From the NCBI GenBank assembly GCA_013399115.1, contig VXAA01001494.1, forward strand, positions 960,595 to 1,024,594: 64,000 bases of DNA, written 5' to 3'. Shown piece by piece: positions 1 through 13,000 of the stretch (the stretch's first letter is position 1; each line of letters opens with the position of its first letter). Source of the DNA: Anseranas semipalmata. Taxonomy: Eukaryota; Chordata; Aves; Anseriformes; Anseranatidae. The translations under genes and the position numbers were made by a program. The notes beneath the pieces are model-generated. The model was not told the DNA's origin. It ran no database searches and saw only the letters and a program-made list of their open reading frames with translations.

Positions 1-672
1 TTTCATGATTTTCTTGACAAGGGCAATAAACTTATATTTCTCCTCCTCTCCCCTGCCAAGGAAATCTGAGTTTCTGTGGTAGATTTAGGAGTGCGTACCA
101 TGTTGAGACATGAAAAAGCTACAAGAGCTAGAGCACTGCCACCTGGTACACCACAGACATGTCCTAGGGCTAAAGCAGCTGGGAGCACATGCTGTTTCAT
201 TTACTTGGCTATGTCTTAAAATGAGCAGTGCTGGGGAAGGATGTATACACACATATATATTACAGCATCGTCAAGATCCTTGACGTCAGGACGTTTAGCA
301 AATCTCATCACTTACTAGCAACTCCAAGCCCCGCTCTGCCAGTTTTGGGGAGGAACAACCCTTTGTGAGCTGTCAGCCACACTACGATCACTAGTCAAAC
401 TGAGATGATTCCCACCAGAAAGGGGAAATTTGACCAGGCCCTGTGTTATCACATACAAACTGATGGAACAAATCTGTGTTTCAATTTGAAAGGAATCATT
501 TACTCACAGAGCCATAACCAATCAATTTTTTTTTTTAAACATCTGGAAAGACCATACAATAATGCAATTTATGCAAGGATTCAGTCTTTAGAAGGAAGAT
601 TTAACTGCTTTAGCCTATAAGATGATGTGCAAATCACCCAATTTTGAACGTATCTTTTCAGCAGCATTATAT

Positions 673-689
673 ACACACACACACACACA
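673..689. repeat. (AC)n microsatellite
   Basis: A perfect AC dinucleotide run of about eight units, preceded by an AT-rich stretch. Short, but probably length-variable. Confidence 0.85.
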
Positions 690-1706
690 AGGGAAAGTTT
701 GGCTGTAAAAGCAGGGAGAAAGTTGCACACTGCTTAAAAACAAGGCTTATGTTGAAGCACTGACATTGTCCGAAGGAACCCACTTTAACAATGAAAACAA
801 CATTATTTGGTTATGCAACTAGTAGTATAAATACTCCATGGCATCAAGAAACTCAGAAACATTCGCAATCCGTGCTTAACACTGGCAGGATACAAGACAA
901 GCCCAACAACACAGCTGGGGACGAGCTTGCAGCAGGCAAGGGTGGTGGTCAGCCTGGTGCCACCTTACCATCCCTCTGTGCTCTCCTCTAAACCTCTCTT
1001 AGATGCTGAGGGAACGCTTGGGCCCTGACCACAGCCACTGCACTGCTGCTTGGTGCTCCCCAGGCTGGTGGGTGACTAACTAAAGAGAGGAGAATGGGGC
1101 AGGATGCAGCAGGGACGTGGGGGGACAGGCACCCCTGAGCCAGTCCCAGTGAACCCCAACTCATTCTGTCCAAAGACCTGAGCTCCCACCTTGCCTGTTG
1201 CTCCTAAGCATGGTGATACTTCGCCCAGGTAGTTTTTCACAAGCATTAATAAGGGCTTGAGGTTTTCACTGCCCTGTCATGACTGCCTGAAGGATTTAGA
1301 GTGCAAGCTGAGGACTTTTAATAATTTCTGCCACTGCAGCATACCAGGGCTCTGGAGACACTGACTGTATTTATAGCAGCCTGAAAATTGCACCTCTTCT
1401 CACCAACTGAACCAGTTCCCTGAACTGAATGCTGCAGCTAATTGAGAGAAGACTGTCATATACCAGCAGCTAAATTTACTGCTAGTCCTCAAGATCGGCT
1501 TGTGCTGACTGCATTGTGACAGCAGTGTCTAAAGGGAGGTCATGCTCATTTCTAAATTTTTCCCTCTAGGAACAAGAGTTTCTTCTGCATCTGCACTGTT
1601 AGGTTTCTATTTATAGTCTTAAACCCCGTGATGTAACCTTCCTTTTTGTTTCCAAGGAAACAATATTTGATGTATTCTACTTTCAAGTTTTTCCTCCTTT
1701 AGGGTT

Positions 1707-1732
1707 CCCCCCACCACCCCTCTCTCCCACCC
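1707..1732 (-). other. Potential G-quadruplex motif
   Basis: Read on the minus strand, this has four G runs (3, 3, 4 and 6 Gs) with loops of 1, 5 and 4 bases, meeting the usual G3+N1-7 pattern. The plus strand is the matching C-rich tract. No gene is recognised nearby, so no regulatory role can be assigned. Confidence 0.5.
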
Positions 1733-2874
1733 TTTTTTAAAGAGATAAGTCAATAGGTAAAGCCTGTACTTATCTCTGGTGTGCAGCATAGTTCTCTCTC
1801 TGAAATTATGCTTTTTCATATCACCGAAAAATTCAAGACATTTCAAAAATATGCTTAGCAGTAATTTGATACACTATTCATACATATTACTTTTCTAATA
1901 GCGAATAAGCTATAATTGCAATAGGCAGCAACTCCTGCTCAATTTCCTGAAAAACTTCAGTTCTGCATCTCACACTCAAGTCCTCTTTTCCTGGAAAGAT
2001 TTTTCAAATCCCCTCACTGACCACCCACCTAGCTTTCCCACAGTTTTACTCCTCCTGCCTTCCTGTGCCACTGCCTTTCAGGTAGCAGGGAATTTCCTTC
2101 CACCGCTCTGCATACTCCTCTCTGGCACAGGGCACTTAACTCAGAGATGTTGTCATTCTGAGTTCATTTCCATTCACATGAAAATCTTCAACATGAATGT
2201 TCTTTTAGAACACTCAGTTGTCACTTTGCTATCTGTTAATTATGAAATGTAGGGGATTGAGGCCATAATTCATACTGAAATCAGCATCTGCAACAGCTGG
2301 AATAAAGCATGCTGAATGGATTCTTGGAGAAATGCAGGTGCTTTGGAGTCTTCATGGAAGAGCAATAGGTTATGCTAAAGGCTTTCCTTAAAATACTCAG
2401 TGCTAGCATGGTAATGTGGATGGGTTGAAAGGTGTGGGAGAGCCTGGCTGGCTTCACAAAAATGAATACTTTAGCACTGCATAACAATTAAGAGTAGCAA
2501 TGCTCAGTGCATAAATGCTGTTGATCAATTCTGACTGGGAAACAGATGCACTCATTTGTTACTCTACTGCCTTGTGCCTCAGTGATATAAAATAATAAAT
2601 GAGCTGCACTGATGATCTTCTGCTCTATGTACAATGAAGTTACAGACAATTTTTTAGCACTCCCTATTTTGGAGCATAAAAGGACAGGTAAAATCCCGAC
2701 CTAAATGCTATGATGTGGGCCAAGAACACTCAATAACAGTTTGTGTGGTGAAGGGGAGAAAAGGTGATGAAACATGCTGGATAGACAGTCTGCAAATTTT
2801 AACAAATTTTACACTATTAAAGAAAGGTCAGAAGCGAACATGGAAATTATCTGCAGTCAGCATCTTCCATTGTC

Positions 2875-2935
2875 ACAGAATCACAGATTGCAATTCCGGG
2901 TCATAAGGGCTGCAGACTAACACCTATCAACTCCT
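2875..2935 (-). repeat. Possible short CR1 3' remnant
   Basis: The stretch begins with a TCACAGAATCACAG motif like the reverse complement of the CR1 3' terminal repeat, the same motif that ends the clear CR1 copy at 33303. The sequence after it only loosely resembles the CR1 tail, so this is a weak call. Confidence 0.3.
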
Positions 2936-5900
2936 GTGTCACCTCTGAAAAAGGTCAGGCTCTTTTCTTTAAGCTATCTGATCTTGACTCAGAAGCTCCA
3001 AATCATTCCACGAAATCTCTGACTTGGCAACAACAAGGAACATGGGATGGGAAGACTTACTTGATCTAGACCTCTGCCAACATCTCTGAATCCTCTTAAA
3101 AAAAAAAAAATCACAATTTTTCCTTAAAACCCTGAAAAATCAAGGGTTTCTCACACTCTGCATTCCTGCTGGAAGCTGTTTCGGAAAGCCACTTCTGTCC
3201 ACACTAGAAATCTTAGCTCCACCTCAAAAGCATTCACAGTCGGTTTTGTCCCAGAAGATCACAGCTGTTGTCAAGCCTTCATATCTCTCAGTCCAGCCAT
3301 GGCTTAATCACCAGACAGCACTGCCTCCTTCCTAGTGGTTACTCAGGCTCTTGAACAACCTCAGTAAAAATCAGGTTTGACAGCAAGGGAAACAGTAGCA
3401 AGCTTCAAATGTTTGTCACAACGTTTTGTTCATTTACTTCTGAAGTAAAATATTTCTGGTAGCTAAAACGCAGAGCACATTTCATGGTCTAGCAATGCAG
3501 TGCTTTAGAGATTGTGGCTCTGTAAAGGAAGAGCTTTATCAAGTTTGTTTGTATCTCAAAGACATTCCTTGGCACTGGACAGGTCCAATTGGGTCTCAGT
3601 AAATCAAATGCTTATTTGATGTCAGTGAAGCTAAGATTCAACTGCTGTTTTGCTCAAGGTTGTCAGAAAGCTTTTCGGTAATCACTTTCAGCCAGAATAG
3701 ATGCTCAATTGTTCTTCTTTCCTGCTGCAAGGGAAAAAAAACCAGCAGTTTGCTCTTCCTCAATAATTCCCTCATATTTCATTTTTAATCTCTTAAGCAA
3801 ATTACAAGTGAAGACCTTTGATGTATGCGCCAGCCTAACTCATTCATTTCTCAGTACTTGCTGGACTAGAGAGGATCTCCCGTTCTCATGCATGTGGATG
3901 ATAATAACAACTTCAAAGCCCCCAGGCATGTGTTAGCTTTCCCTGATTTCCTTTCTAAGTATGGGTTTTGTGGGCCAACACCAGTTAAGACCCATAAACA
4001 GCTGCACTTAAATGCCATCTATTAAGGCAGCCTTGCTATCTCTCATAGTGTAACAACTCTGTTTCTACTTCACAGAACTACTCAGCCTGGTTTTTGTATT
4101 TTCGCTGAAATGGAGTACCTCATTTCCAACATTTATTGTGTTCTCAGCTTGAAAGAGTCTGGAACCTGATCAAACTGTGAGCAGAAAGCCATTAAAAGGC
4201 ACTTGCCCTGAGGTGGTGTGGAGCATTCCCGGTGGATTATGAGGCATTGTTTTGCTGCTGTGGGGTTTTATGACATGAAGTGTACTTCATTACTTCTACG
4301 CAGACAGTAGGTCGCAGCCACATGGTACCACAGGACCAGATGCTCAGAGCACCGCAGAACAGCTGCACCTGAGCAGCGGTTGGGCAAATTTCCCCCAAGC
4401 CAGCTCAGAAAAAATGCAAAGGGGACAAACCTCAAACCAGTTAAAGTTACAAGGTATAGTTATTCTCATTATTTAGTCTGTTGAACTCATTATCACAACA
4501 CTTGGAGGCAAAGAGCACAGAAGAGTTAAATATTGGATAGTTGCATAAATAAGGCAAAACCACCACGAGAGACAATTTACATTGTAAGGAAAAACATAGC
4601 TTGGGAGAAGCTATAAAATGTTCATGCTTCAGGCTTCCAGCCAAGCTTTATCTAAGGAAGTGGAGTGGGGAAATTAAACAGCTTTTCTGGGGGGCAGCAA
4701 ATGTATCCTCTAAGTGGGAAGCACAGATTTTGCATACTTTCCTTTAAGGTGTTTGTTACTGACCATAGTCAGCATTACAGACACCGGACAAATGGCACCA
4801 GCATGGCAACTCTGGAGTTTCTCCATCTACAATGCCAGCAAGCCAGGAGCCTATACCAAGAGGATAGTGAGCATCAATCCAATTTCTGTCTCTCAGCTCC
4901 ATTTAAGACTAGACTTGGCATTCAATATACCATGAGATTACTCTGACCTGAAACCTACTCTCAGCATGTCTGTACAAAACTGTCTGATCAGTTACATATC
5001 AAGTACCAAATTTTTATTTTTCTAAATATGTTATGTTTAGGGAATAGATTGGACCACATGTTTCTGAAATCTCTACAGCAATATGTGAGTAAGGATACAG
5101 AGAAGAAGAACCCCAATGGACAATGAGAGTAGAAAAACTGTGGCAGCTTCCCAACTTGCCATCAAGAGAATTCAAGTGCAATCCTGTGTCTGATACTCTG
5201 GCATGTTAAAGACAAAAATATCTCCAATTTTGGCAATGCCATTTTCCTTGTAGGGCAGCTTAAGTGCAATGAGCAATTGGAGGTGCCCGATTTTTGGACC
5301 TCTGGAGTACATCAGGATGTCCTGCACTGCACAGTACATCTTACTGGTTAAAACTCTCTCTCTATAGGATTTCTCTGGCAGGTGCTCGTCTCACAGGGCT
5401 TCCTCTTAGTGCTGACTGAGAAATAGGGGAGTAAGTAGTTGAGGCCCCACGCTCTTCCTGTTCCCAGCATTCTGCCATAAGGGGAGATTACAAGAAAGCC
5501 CTCATCCCTTGTTTTCACATTACTGTGCCTTGGGATCTATACTCTACTTGAGCGCAAATCTCCCAGAATGCTTTTTCTGCTGATAGTGAGAGGAAAGCAG
5601 AACAGTGAACAAGCCTCCTTGCAGAGCCCCAGTCTCAGGCCTCCTCCCCACAAACCTAGGGAACCTTGTTCAGGACCTGGGTTCTTCCCTCCTGGCTCCC
5701 AGGGACTTTGCTTTGTCCCCCAGCCTCAAACATTGTCTTATAAGCACAGCCATGACTGTTGGGTTATTAGCCCTGCCAGAGACGCAGCAAGAAACGCACC
5801 AGCCAGGTAATTTGTCCCCTACCAGGTCAAATCCAAGTTACCCATCTGATAGTACTACTGCCTAAGAAACTCAAAACAATATTCCTACCTGTTATATTAC

Positions 5901-6996
5901 TTGGACAAACAACATCAACTCTTACCTGCATGAACACTTATTGACTGAGGAAAAACAACATAAAAAGTAATGTACCACAAGCCTATCATTTCTGATGGGT
6001 CTTTCAGTTCACCCTCTTTTCAGAATTTCAGAAATACTCCTGATGTTTTGGTTTAAACCACCCAGGCACTGAAATCCTTGCCCTGTGTACTAAATCTTCC
6101 CTTCCGATTTGATTTGCAGGTTGGTCTCCTGAGTCAATATAATTTTGATTCCCTGCTGATAGAAGCTAGCAAAACCAATGTCTAACTGAAATAAAGCAAT
6201 GAACACAACAGACAATGCTTATTAAAGACTCAATTATAACTCTGAATACATCATCAGCCAAAACTAAGCAACCCACCAGTGTTTTCTAGTAATCCTTAAC
6301 TAGGAGATGAAAGAGAAGAACAAACTCAAGTTCAAGCAGTAGGTTACACGTCCTCTTTGTTTTATGGATCTGCAACGTCTGCCTCAGCAGAGCCTCAGCC
6401 CCTGATGGGGGCCATTAAGCCATACCTCAGTAAAACGAGGGATTAAACACATAGTGCTCAGCTAGATTCTCATGCATGCAAGGTGTTGTCCAACAAGTTT
6501 TATGTAGTGCTGCATAAACGCCTGTTGACTTCAGCAAGAATCAAGGGCACACAGCATTTTGTGAAGAGCGTGTACAATCATTTAAAATGTTTCTCTGTAT
6601 CTGCAGTAATGAAAACAAGTTATAGCCAGGCTACAGCTATATGTCTAGTTTGAAGACTGCTTGTCTGTGCAAGAGAGAACCATCTGGATTTACTTTACAG
6701 TTAACTATATANAATTGTTAAAAAAACTGCTTTTCCAAATAATAGCATATTTTGTAGCAAAGAGGAAATCTTCCAGTCCACCAGGTTGGAGTGGGGAAGG
6801 GAAGTCTTCTAAAGCAGAACTTTACTCAAAGCTTTTACTTTAAACTAACATTAAAATTTCAAACCTTAGAAAACAGAATGTCAGATTTTTCCAACTGTAG
6901 CTCTAGTGTGGTCTGGCCACAAATCTACCATTTCTCTCCCCTCTCCTTTTCTTCACCCAGTGTTTGTGGAAGGAATTCAGTCCTTCTAAGATTAAG

Positions 6997-7039
6997 AAAA
7001 AAAGAAAAAAAAAAAAAAAGCTTCACCACCACCACCACC
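6997..7039. repeat. A-rich tract followed by (CAC)n
   Basis: An A run broken by a single G at about 7004 ends near 7019 and is followed by about five CAC triplets and a C run. Compound simple repeat. The poly-His and poly-Lys stretches of the overlapping open frames come from this tract and do not indicate a gene. Confidence 0.8.
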
Positions 7040-9988
7040 CCCCTCTTGAAGGGCACTTCAGTTCTCATCCTTCCCACAGCTCCATAGTCCCTGCTGCAAA
7101 AAATGCCACCTACAAAGCTGGTCTGTGGCATCTTTCCAGCCAACATATTGCTCGCTCCGCTTGGGTGTCCTCCTTTTTGCCACCTAAGGCTTTGTCTCTT
7201 ATCTTGAATATTAGCTCTCCAGGCTAGGAATTGCCTTTTATCATACACCTGAGCAGTACCTGTCCCTGTTCTTGGTCGACCCTTTGACATTTTTAGAATA
7301 CACGTGAAAAATAAAGGAACAAACAGTTTTGCCCCAGGGCAGCCGGTGCTGATGCAGTTGCTTTGCTAAGCCAGGCAAGTGGGACCCGTGGGTAACCACA
7401 AGCAAGAGCTGACCACCACCAGCAGGGCCCTGCAGGCTGAACGAGAGCAGCAAGAGCAGGCTGAATTCACGCACAGCTCCGGGAAGGGGGAGTGATCCAC
7501 ATGTTCAAAGCACCATCATCAGCTTAGCCAAGATTTTCAGAAATGACCAATAACATGGCAAACATCTGCTTTTAGGAGCCCAAGGCAACTCTTGAACTTT
7601 TCAGAGGGCAGGTGCTTACCTCTTTCAAAATAAGAGCCATCCTGCCACGTTTCCCGTGTGTTCAGGCTCCAAAGCACTTTAAGTCATTGGCTGTTCTCAA
7701 AACATCTCAGCAGCTAATATTTTAAACCTAACAAAAGCAAAACTAATGGAAACACACACAAATGGTCCCAAAAATAGCACACTTTTCCAGGAGGTGAATG
7801 ATCCCTCCCTACACATTCTCGGGACCCTACAGAGAGGGGCACAAGGGCCTGCATTGTTTTGACAGCCAGGCAGACAAACAAATACTTCTGTTTCACCATA
7901 ATATTCCTGGCACTCAAAATGTCAGCCTGAAAAAACAATACCACAAAACACTGTCGTGCCATCGATCTGACATCAGGAAGACAACCTGGCAGAGCAACTG
8001 CCTGAGAGAAGCAAGAGACCACTGCCCGTCCCCGCGCTGTGCCGCCCAGCTTGCACAGAGCTCAGATCCCACACCTTACATAGCCTCTTCTCGCCAGTGC
8101 TGCCCTCTGCCATATCACTTTCCCCATATTCCCCCGTACTGGGTCGCCTACAGGGATATAAATAAAACAACCAGTGTTACTGTTATATAGGGTCCGTATC
8201 TCCTCCTCCACCATGTTTCTCTTATCTGTATAGAATTAATTTGCACAACAACCTTCTGAGGTAACTTAGAAGGCACAGCCAGTTTCTAACATCTAAGTTC
8301 TTTCGCATTTTAAGAGTGACTATCTGAATAATTGGCAGGGAGGAGCTTGGCTGCTCTGTAAAACAGAAACTTGGCTAGAGTGCTGCTGTTAGCATAAAAC
8401 AGCAGCAGATCCAATGCCCAGAACTTGAACTGAAACTGTTTGTTATTCCTTCACATCTGTACTGCAGTATTAGCCACAGGCCATGACCAAGTCTGGGCCT
8501 GCTCCTTCTGGAATGGACTTTTGGCTTTTAAACAGGGGGGGGACAAAGGTGGCTGGAAAGATGTGCACTAACATTAAAAATAACCAAGAGACTAAAACTC
8601 ACGTCCCACTGAAACTTAATGGCACCTACCCTGGGACTTGGGTACTTTTGAAAAAACACCTGGGCAACCTGAAACTTTGGTCATGCACAGGTATTTGCAT
8701 GTACAATAGACCATTTCTTTCTTGCAAGAGATGAAAGAAGATCCAATATGTATTCATCAACAACTGCCTGCTTTTTGCATGCCCTGGGGTGGGGTAGGAG
8801 GAGGCAGCAGGCATACAGGTCTGCTCAGAGACAGTGTCCAAGATGGTCATCTCAACAGAAGGGGCCAGGAGGGCCCCCCCATCAGGGGCCCCAAAAAGCA
8901 GGTGTAGAGGCCAGCGGGCTACTTCCCAGTACCTTGTCCTTACTGGTCACTCTGCCACCTTCCCCCACTCCCAGGCAGAAGGCAATGGATCAGAAGAATC
9001 CAAGAGATGAAGATCTTTGCACAACATGGGTGTCACCCCGTTGCTGTGCCAGTGCCAAATAGCTCGTGCTCAGCGTGGCAGGAAGCAGCAGTGAAATACT
9101 CCTAACACACGTGCAGTGGTAAACTTAACATTGGGCTTGACGAGGAGATAAGACAATAAAAAGATGGCTTTTGTTTTATTATAGTCAACACACAGACATC
9201 CCATTATCTTAGACACACGGAGACTAGGTAACTAAATTGCCAGGTTTAATGTTTCAGGTCACATCAGGGAATACTTTTACCAGCAGATGTAAAGATCGTC
9301 CTTTGGAGTGGGTAGCACTCAAGGTCAGAGTCAGCAAATCCTACTCTAAAAATAGGCTCCAGTTTCAAAGTCGGTAAGACTTCTTTTGTCGTCCTGCCAC
9401 ACTTCACAGAGCCCAGCCACCTAGAGCACCTGCCCAAGCTTACAGGTAAGCCTGTAATACATGTTTTCTGCTGTATTTCTTGTGCTCCTTTGCTTCCTTT
9501 TATAATCTAGTTTGGTAAACCAGGGAGAGGACTGAGAGCTGGCAAACTTTCCAAGGCAGCTGCACTTCCAAGGCTCTTGCAGAGAAAAAAAGCTTAAAAC
9601 TATTACAGAATCAAGAAGGTTTAGAAAGTACAATTTCTGATTTTAAAAATAAAGTGGCCCTATTACAGAAACATCTTTTATAAAATAGGAAATGAGGTCC
9701 TAAAACTGTATTCATTTAGAGGGAGAATTTCAACGGAAATTTTAAGACAGGTCTCAAAATGCACTTTTCCAAGCATTTTGTGACATCCACCCCAGAATAT
9801 TTTTCTCATTCTTTGATAATCCCTCCACCCTCCAGTTAAATCTAACTTTTCCAGTTCAACTACAATTCTCTCATATGACACTGTGTTTCAAGTTTCTTTG
9901 GGCACTCCCAAAAATATTTAACAAAATCTCAGCTTAATCTGTTTTAAATTAACCAGTTCAGGCAACAAAGAATGAGGGCAAAAATAAG

Positions 9989-10008
9989 TTTTTTTTTTTT
10001 TTTTTTTT
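9989..10008. repeat. Poly-T tract (20 T)
   Basis: A homopolymer run of 20 T in non-genic sequence. It could be the poly-A tail of a minus-strand retrotransposed sequence, but nothing recognisable lies next to it. Confidence 0.8.
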
Positions 10009-13000
10009 AAAAGTCATCGGTGGCTTAGAAATTCATTGAAATAACTCGATAACTCATTAGTTTTGAATATTCACAGCAGGAGGCTTTGGGAAATAATTAC
10101 ACAGAGGCTATGATTCTCCTAGCTTTAAAACTGTTAAAGACAAATGTATTGCAAGAACTATTTTATAGTCCCTGAATGCTTCAAGCATAAAAATGCAGGG
10201 GTAAAATAAAGGAACTGAAGTAAGTGACAACTTTTGGTCAAGACTGGGATAGGAACAGGAACATGGGATTGTGTAATTCTTCACTTAAATAAATTGCAGG
10301 TACCCCAGAATTTCCAGTTTTGTATGTACAGCACTTTGCTTAATTCTTTTGGGGCTCTTTTTAGAGAAAAAAATTTTTTGAAAGACTCGCTCCTCCTCCC
10401 TTCCAAGAAATATTTGTACAAAATTAATATTTTTTTTTGGTTAGTATTAGAAAAAAAACATCCAAGGAACCTTTGCTTTACTGTACCTTATTCCTCTGAG
10501 GCGCAGCAAGCATCAGGTTTACACAGGAAAGCACACACCTCTTAGTGGCTATTGCTAGCATTTGGAGCCTGAGCAGAATGTCATGGGGGTGGCATAACAG
10601 GGAGCACCACTTTTAAATTCATCTAGTTAAACCATCCAACAAAGCAGGCTTTTGTTACTGCAGCTCACCAGCTCTCAGCTCAGCTGATGCACTTTGAGTC
10701 ATGAAAAACTTGGAAACCAAAGCACTGTTTATATTCTTCCCAAGTGTAAACAGTGCACTCCAGACAGCATATGCATTGACTTCTGCAAGGAGAACTTTCC
10801 AGTGCATAAAACAACCCTCTGCTTAGTCATACTCAAAAAGGGTAAGTACTTTTTTGTCCTGAAAGGAAGTATGTAGCTTGCATGCTGGCTAGAAGGGAAA
10901 GAACAAAACTTTTCTTATGAATTCAGGAACTTACTTGATAGATCCCCTCTTGCTATTCCTCAAGACCCTCAGTCATTAGAGCTGATTTTTGTCTCCCTTT
11001 AGCACTGAGAGAAAGTGCTTACATGGAGACAGGTTAGTAAATTGGATTCAAGTCTTTTCTGCATCTTTCTGAAAGTATATGACTGGTGTTCTCCATCCTT
11101 ACCTCCTCTCAGGTACTTCCATTTCTTGTACACACTTGTTACAGATGCTGTTTCTCCAAGATCTTATCTTAGGTGGTTATTAAACTGAAAAAATAAGTAT
11201 TATTTTTGCAGTTGTCTGAAACCCATAAAGGTCAGGTTTGGACCCCTGGAAGATACATGTCTCCTGATTTCAGTGTCCTCTGATTTCAGCGCAGCTAAAT
11301 TCCTCCTGATAAATAAAAACATTTGAATGTTTCCATACAACATCAGAAAAGAAAATGGCAAACAATTTTCAATAACAAGCACTTCATGCACAAAAATAAT
11401 TTCTTAACCATAATTACAGGTTTTTTATTTCTCCTCACTTTACTGTTCATCTTTCAAGTTTAACGTTCAAGGCAACAGATAAATTCAATCCTTCAGGTGT
11501 TCACAGGATGCTGAAGACATTTCTTTCCCAGCTAAACCACCAGAATTTGCAATTGCGTGGTATTTTCACAAAGTACCACCTTTTAGTCAATGTTTATTAG
11601 ATAAATAGCATCTGAGCACAAAACTGAAGCTGGTACACGCTTGTGTACATCAAATTAGATTTAATAAAGCCAGCACCAAAAAAGCCCCACTGGCAAAGGT
11701 GACTGATGTCATATGGGCTGGGAAAGCTCCCAAGAGCAAGAAACATGGGTGGTAAAGAACGTAAACTATTCTGCTATATAAATATGGACTGAAGTAGGCA
11801 TCAAGGCAAGGAAGTCCTGTGGCCGATGTTAGACAGTCCAGAACAGCTAATAGCATTACAGTTGTTCCTTCTGAAGGAAAAAAAAGCAAAAGAAAAGACA
11901 CCTTTCGTCTCAATTATTCTTCCCACCTTTTATTTGTTTAGCCTCTTATTGCACATTTGTACAGCACACCACTACTATTGGGCTCCGACCTTACTGGGGA
12001 TCTACAGCCTCAGGCACACAAACATAGCCATAAATTGGCAGGCAGAGTACACACGCTTGGGGTGACAGCAGCTACGCAGAGAACTCCTCCTGGGTCAGGG
12101 AGGGGGGCAGGAAAGAAGGGGAGAAGGTGCACAGGTCCTTGCAAAGGACAAAGAAATACAGCCCTTTACTCTGCACCTCTGCTTTTTGTTTTATTCTTTT
12201 TAAATTTCCACAGCTGACTTGGATCTTAACTCCCAGGCATAAATCTTGCCAAATTGTTTGGCATCTTTATACACAGCACTAAGGCCTGCACAGCACAAAG
12301 AGCCAAAAATATTAAGAAACAGTATTTTGTGATGTAGATAATGACTTATAGCTTTCAGTCTCAAAGTACTCAGAAACTTCCACTACCTCTGGAAAACCAG
12401 CATTAGAAACGTACATGCCATCACTAAAGCTCTGACGTTCACATCTAAATATGAACCTCAGTTCCCACCCTCCATCTGTGGGATTACCAAACTGTAGAGC
12501 TTACGACTGCTGCCTCCATAAGTATTACCTAACCCCATGCAGTTCTGGGGTGGCGTGGCACATCCCTCCACTTGTACAAATTTGAAAAAGGGCCCCTACC
12601 GTCTGCAACTTCACAAGGCTTTCCTGGAAACGTTGGCTTTATCTGAATAGTTCAAGGGACCAAGAACAAGGTGCAGAAAGGAAGCCTTTAATGGCCGTAT
12701 CACTGCTCCAGCCACTGGACTGCATTCCCTCTGTGAATTAAACAGCAGACGGACTGGCAGATTTTCTTTTCCCCTCCTTGCCCTTTCTTTCCTCCCTCCC
12801 CATTTTGTTAAAAATAAAATAAAATAAACTATAAAGCACTATAAACAGTTCCATTTGGCAGCTGTAGAGTGGATAACGAACATAAAGAAAGGATTCCTTT
12901 GCTATGCCTAATGCATGCTGCTTATCCAAATTAGCCACACAATTACTTCTATCAATGCAAAAATAGTTTAATGTTTTTTTCTAGCGCACAGCACTCAAGA

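Noticed and set aside
6925..7290. A 121-residue minus-strand open frame and its plus-strand shadow with poly-Lys and poly-His.
   Set aside because: The frame runs through a poly-A and CAC simple repeat, has no domain and has low-complexity composition.
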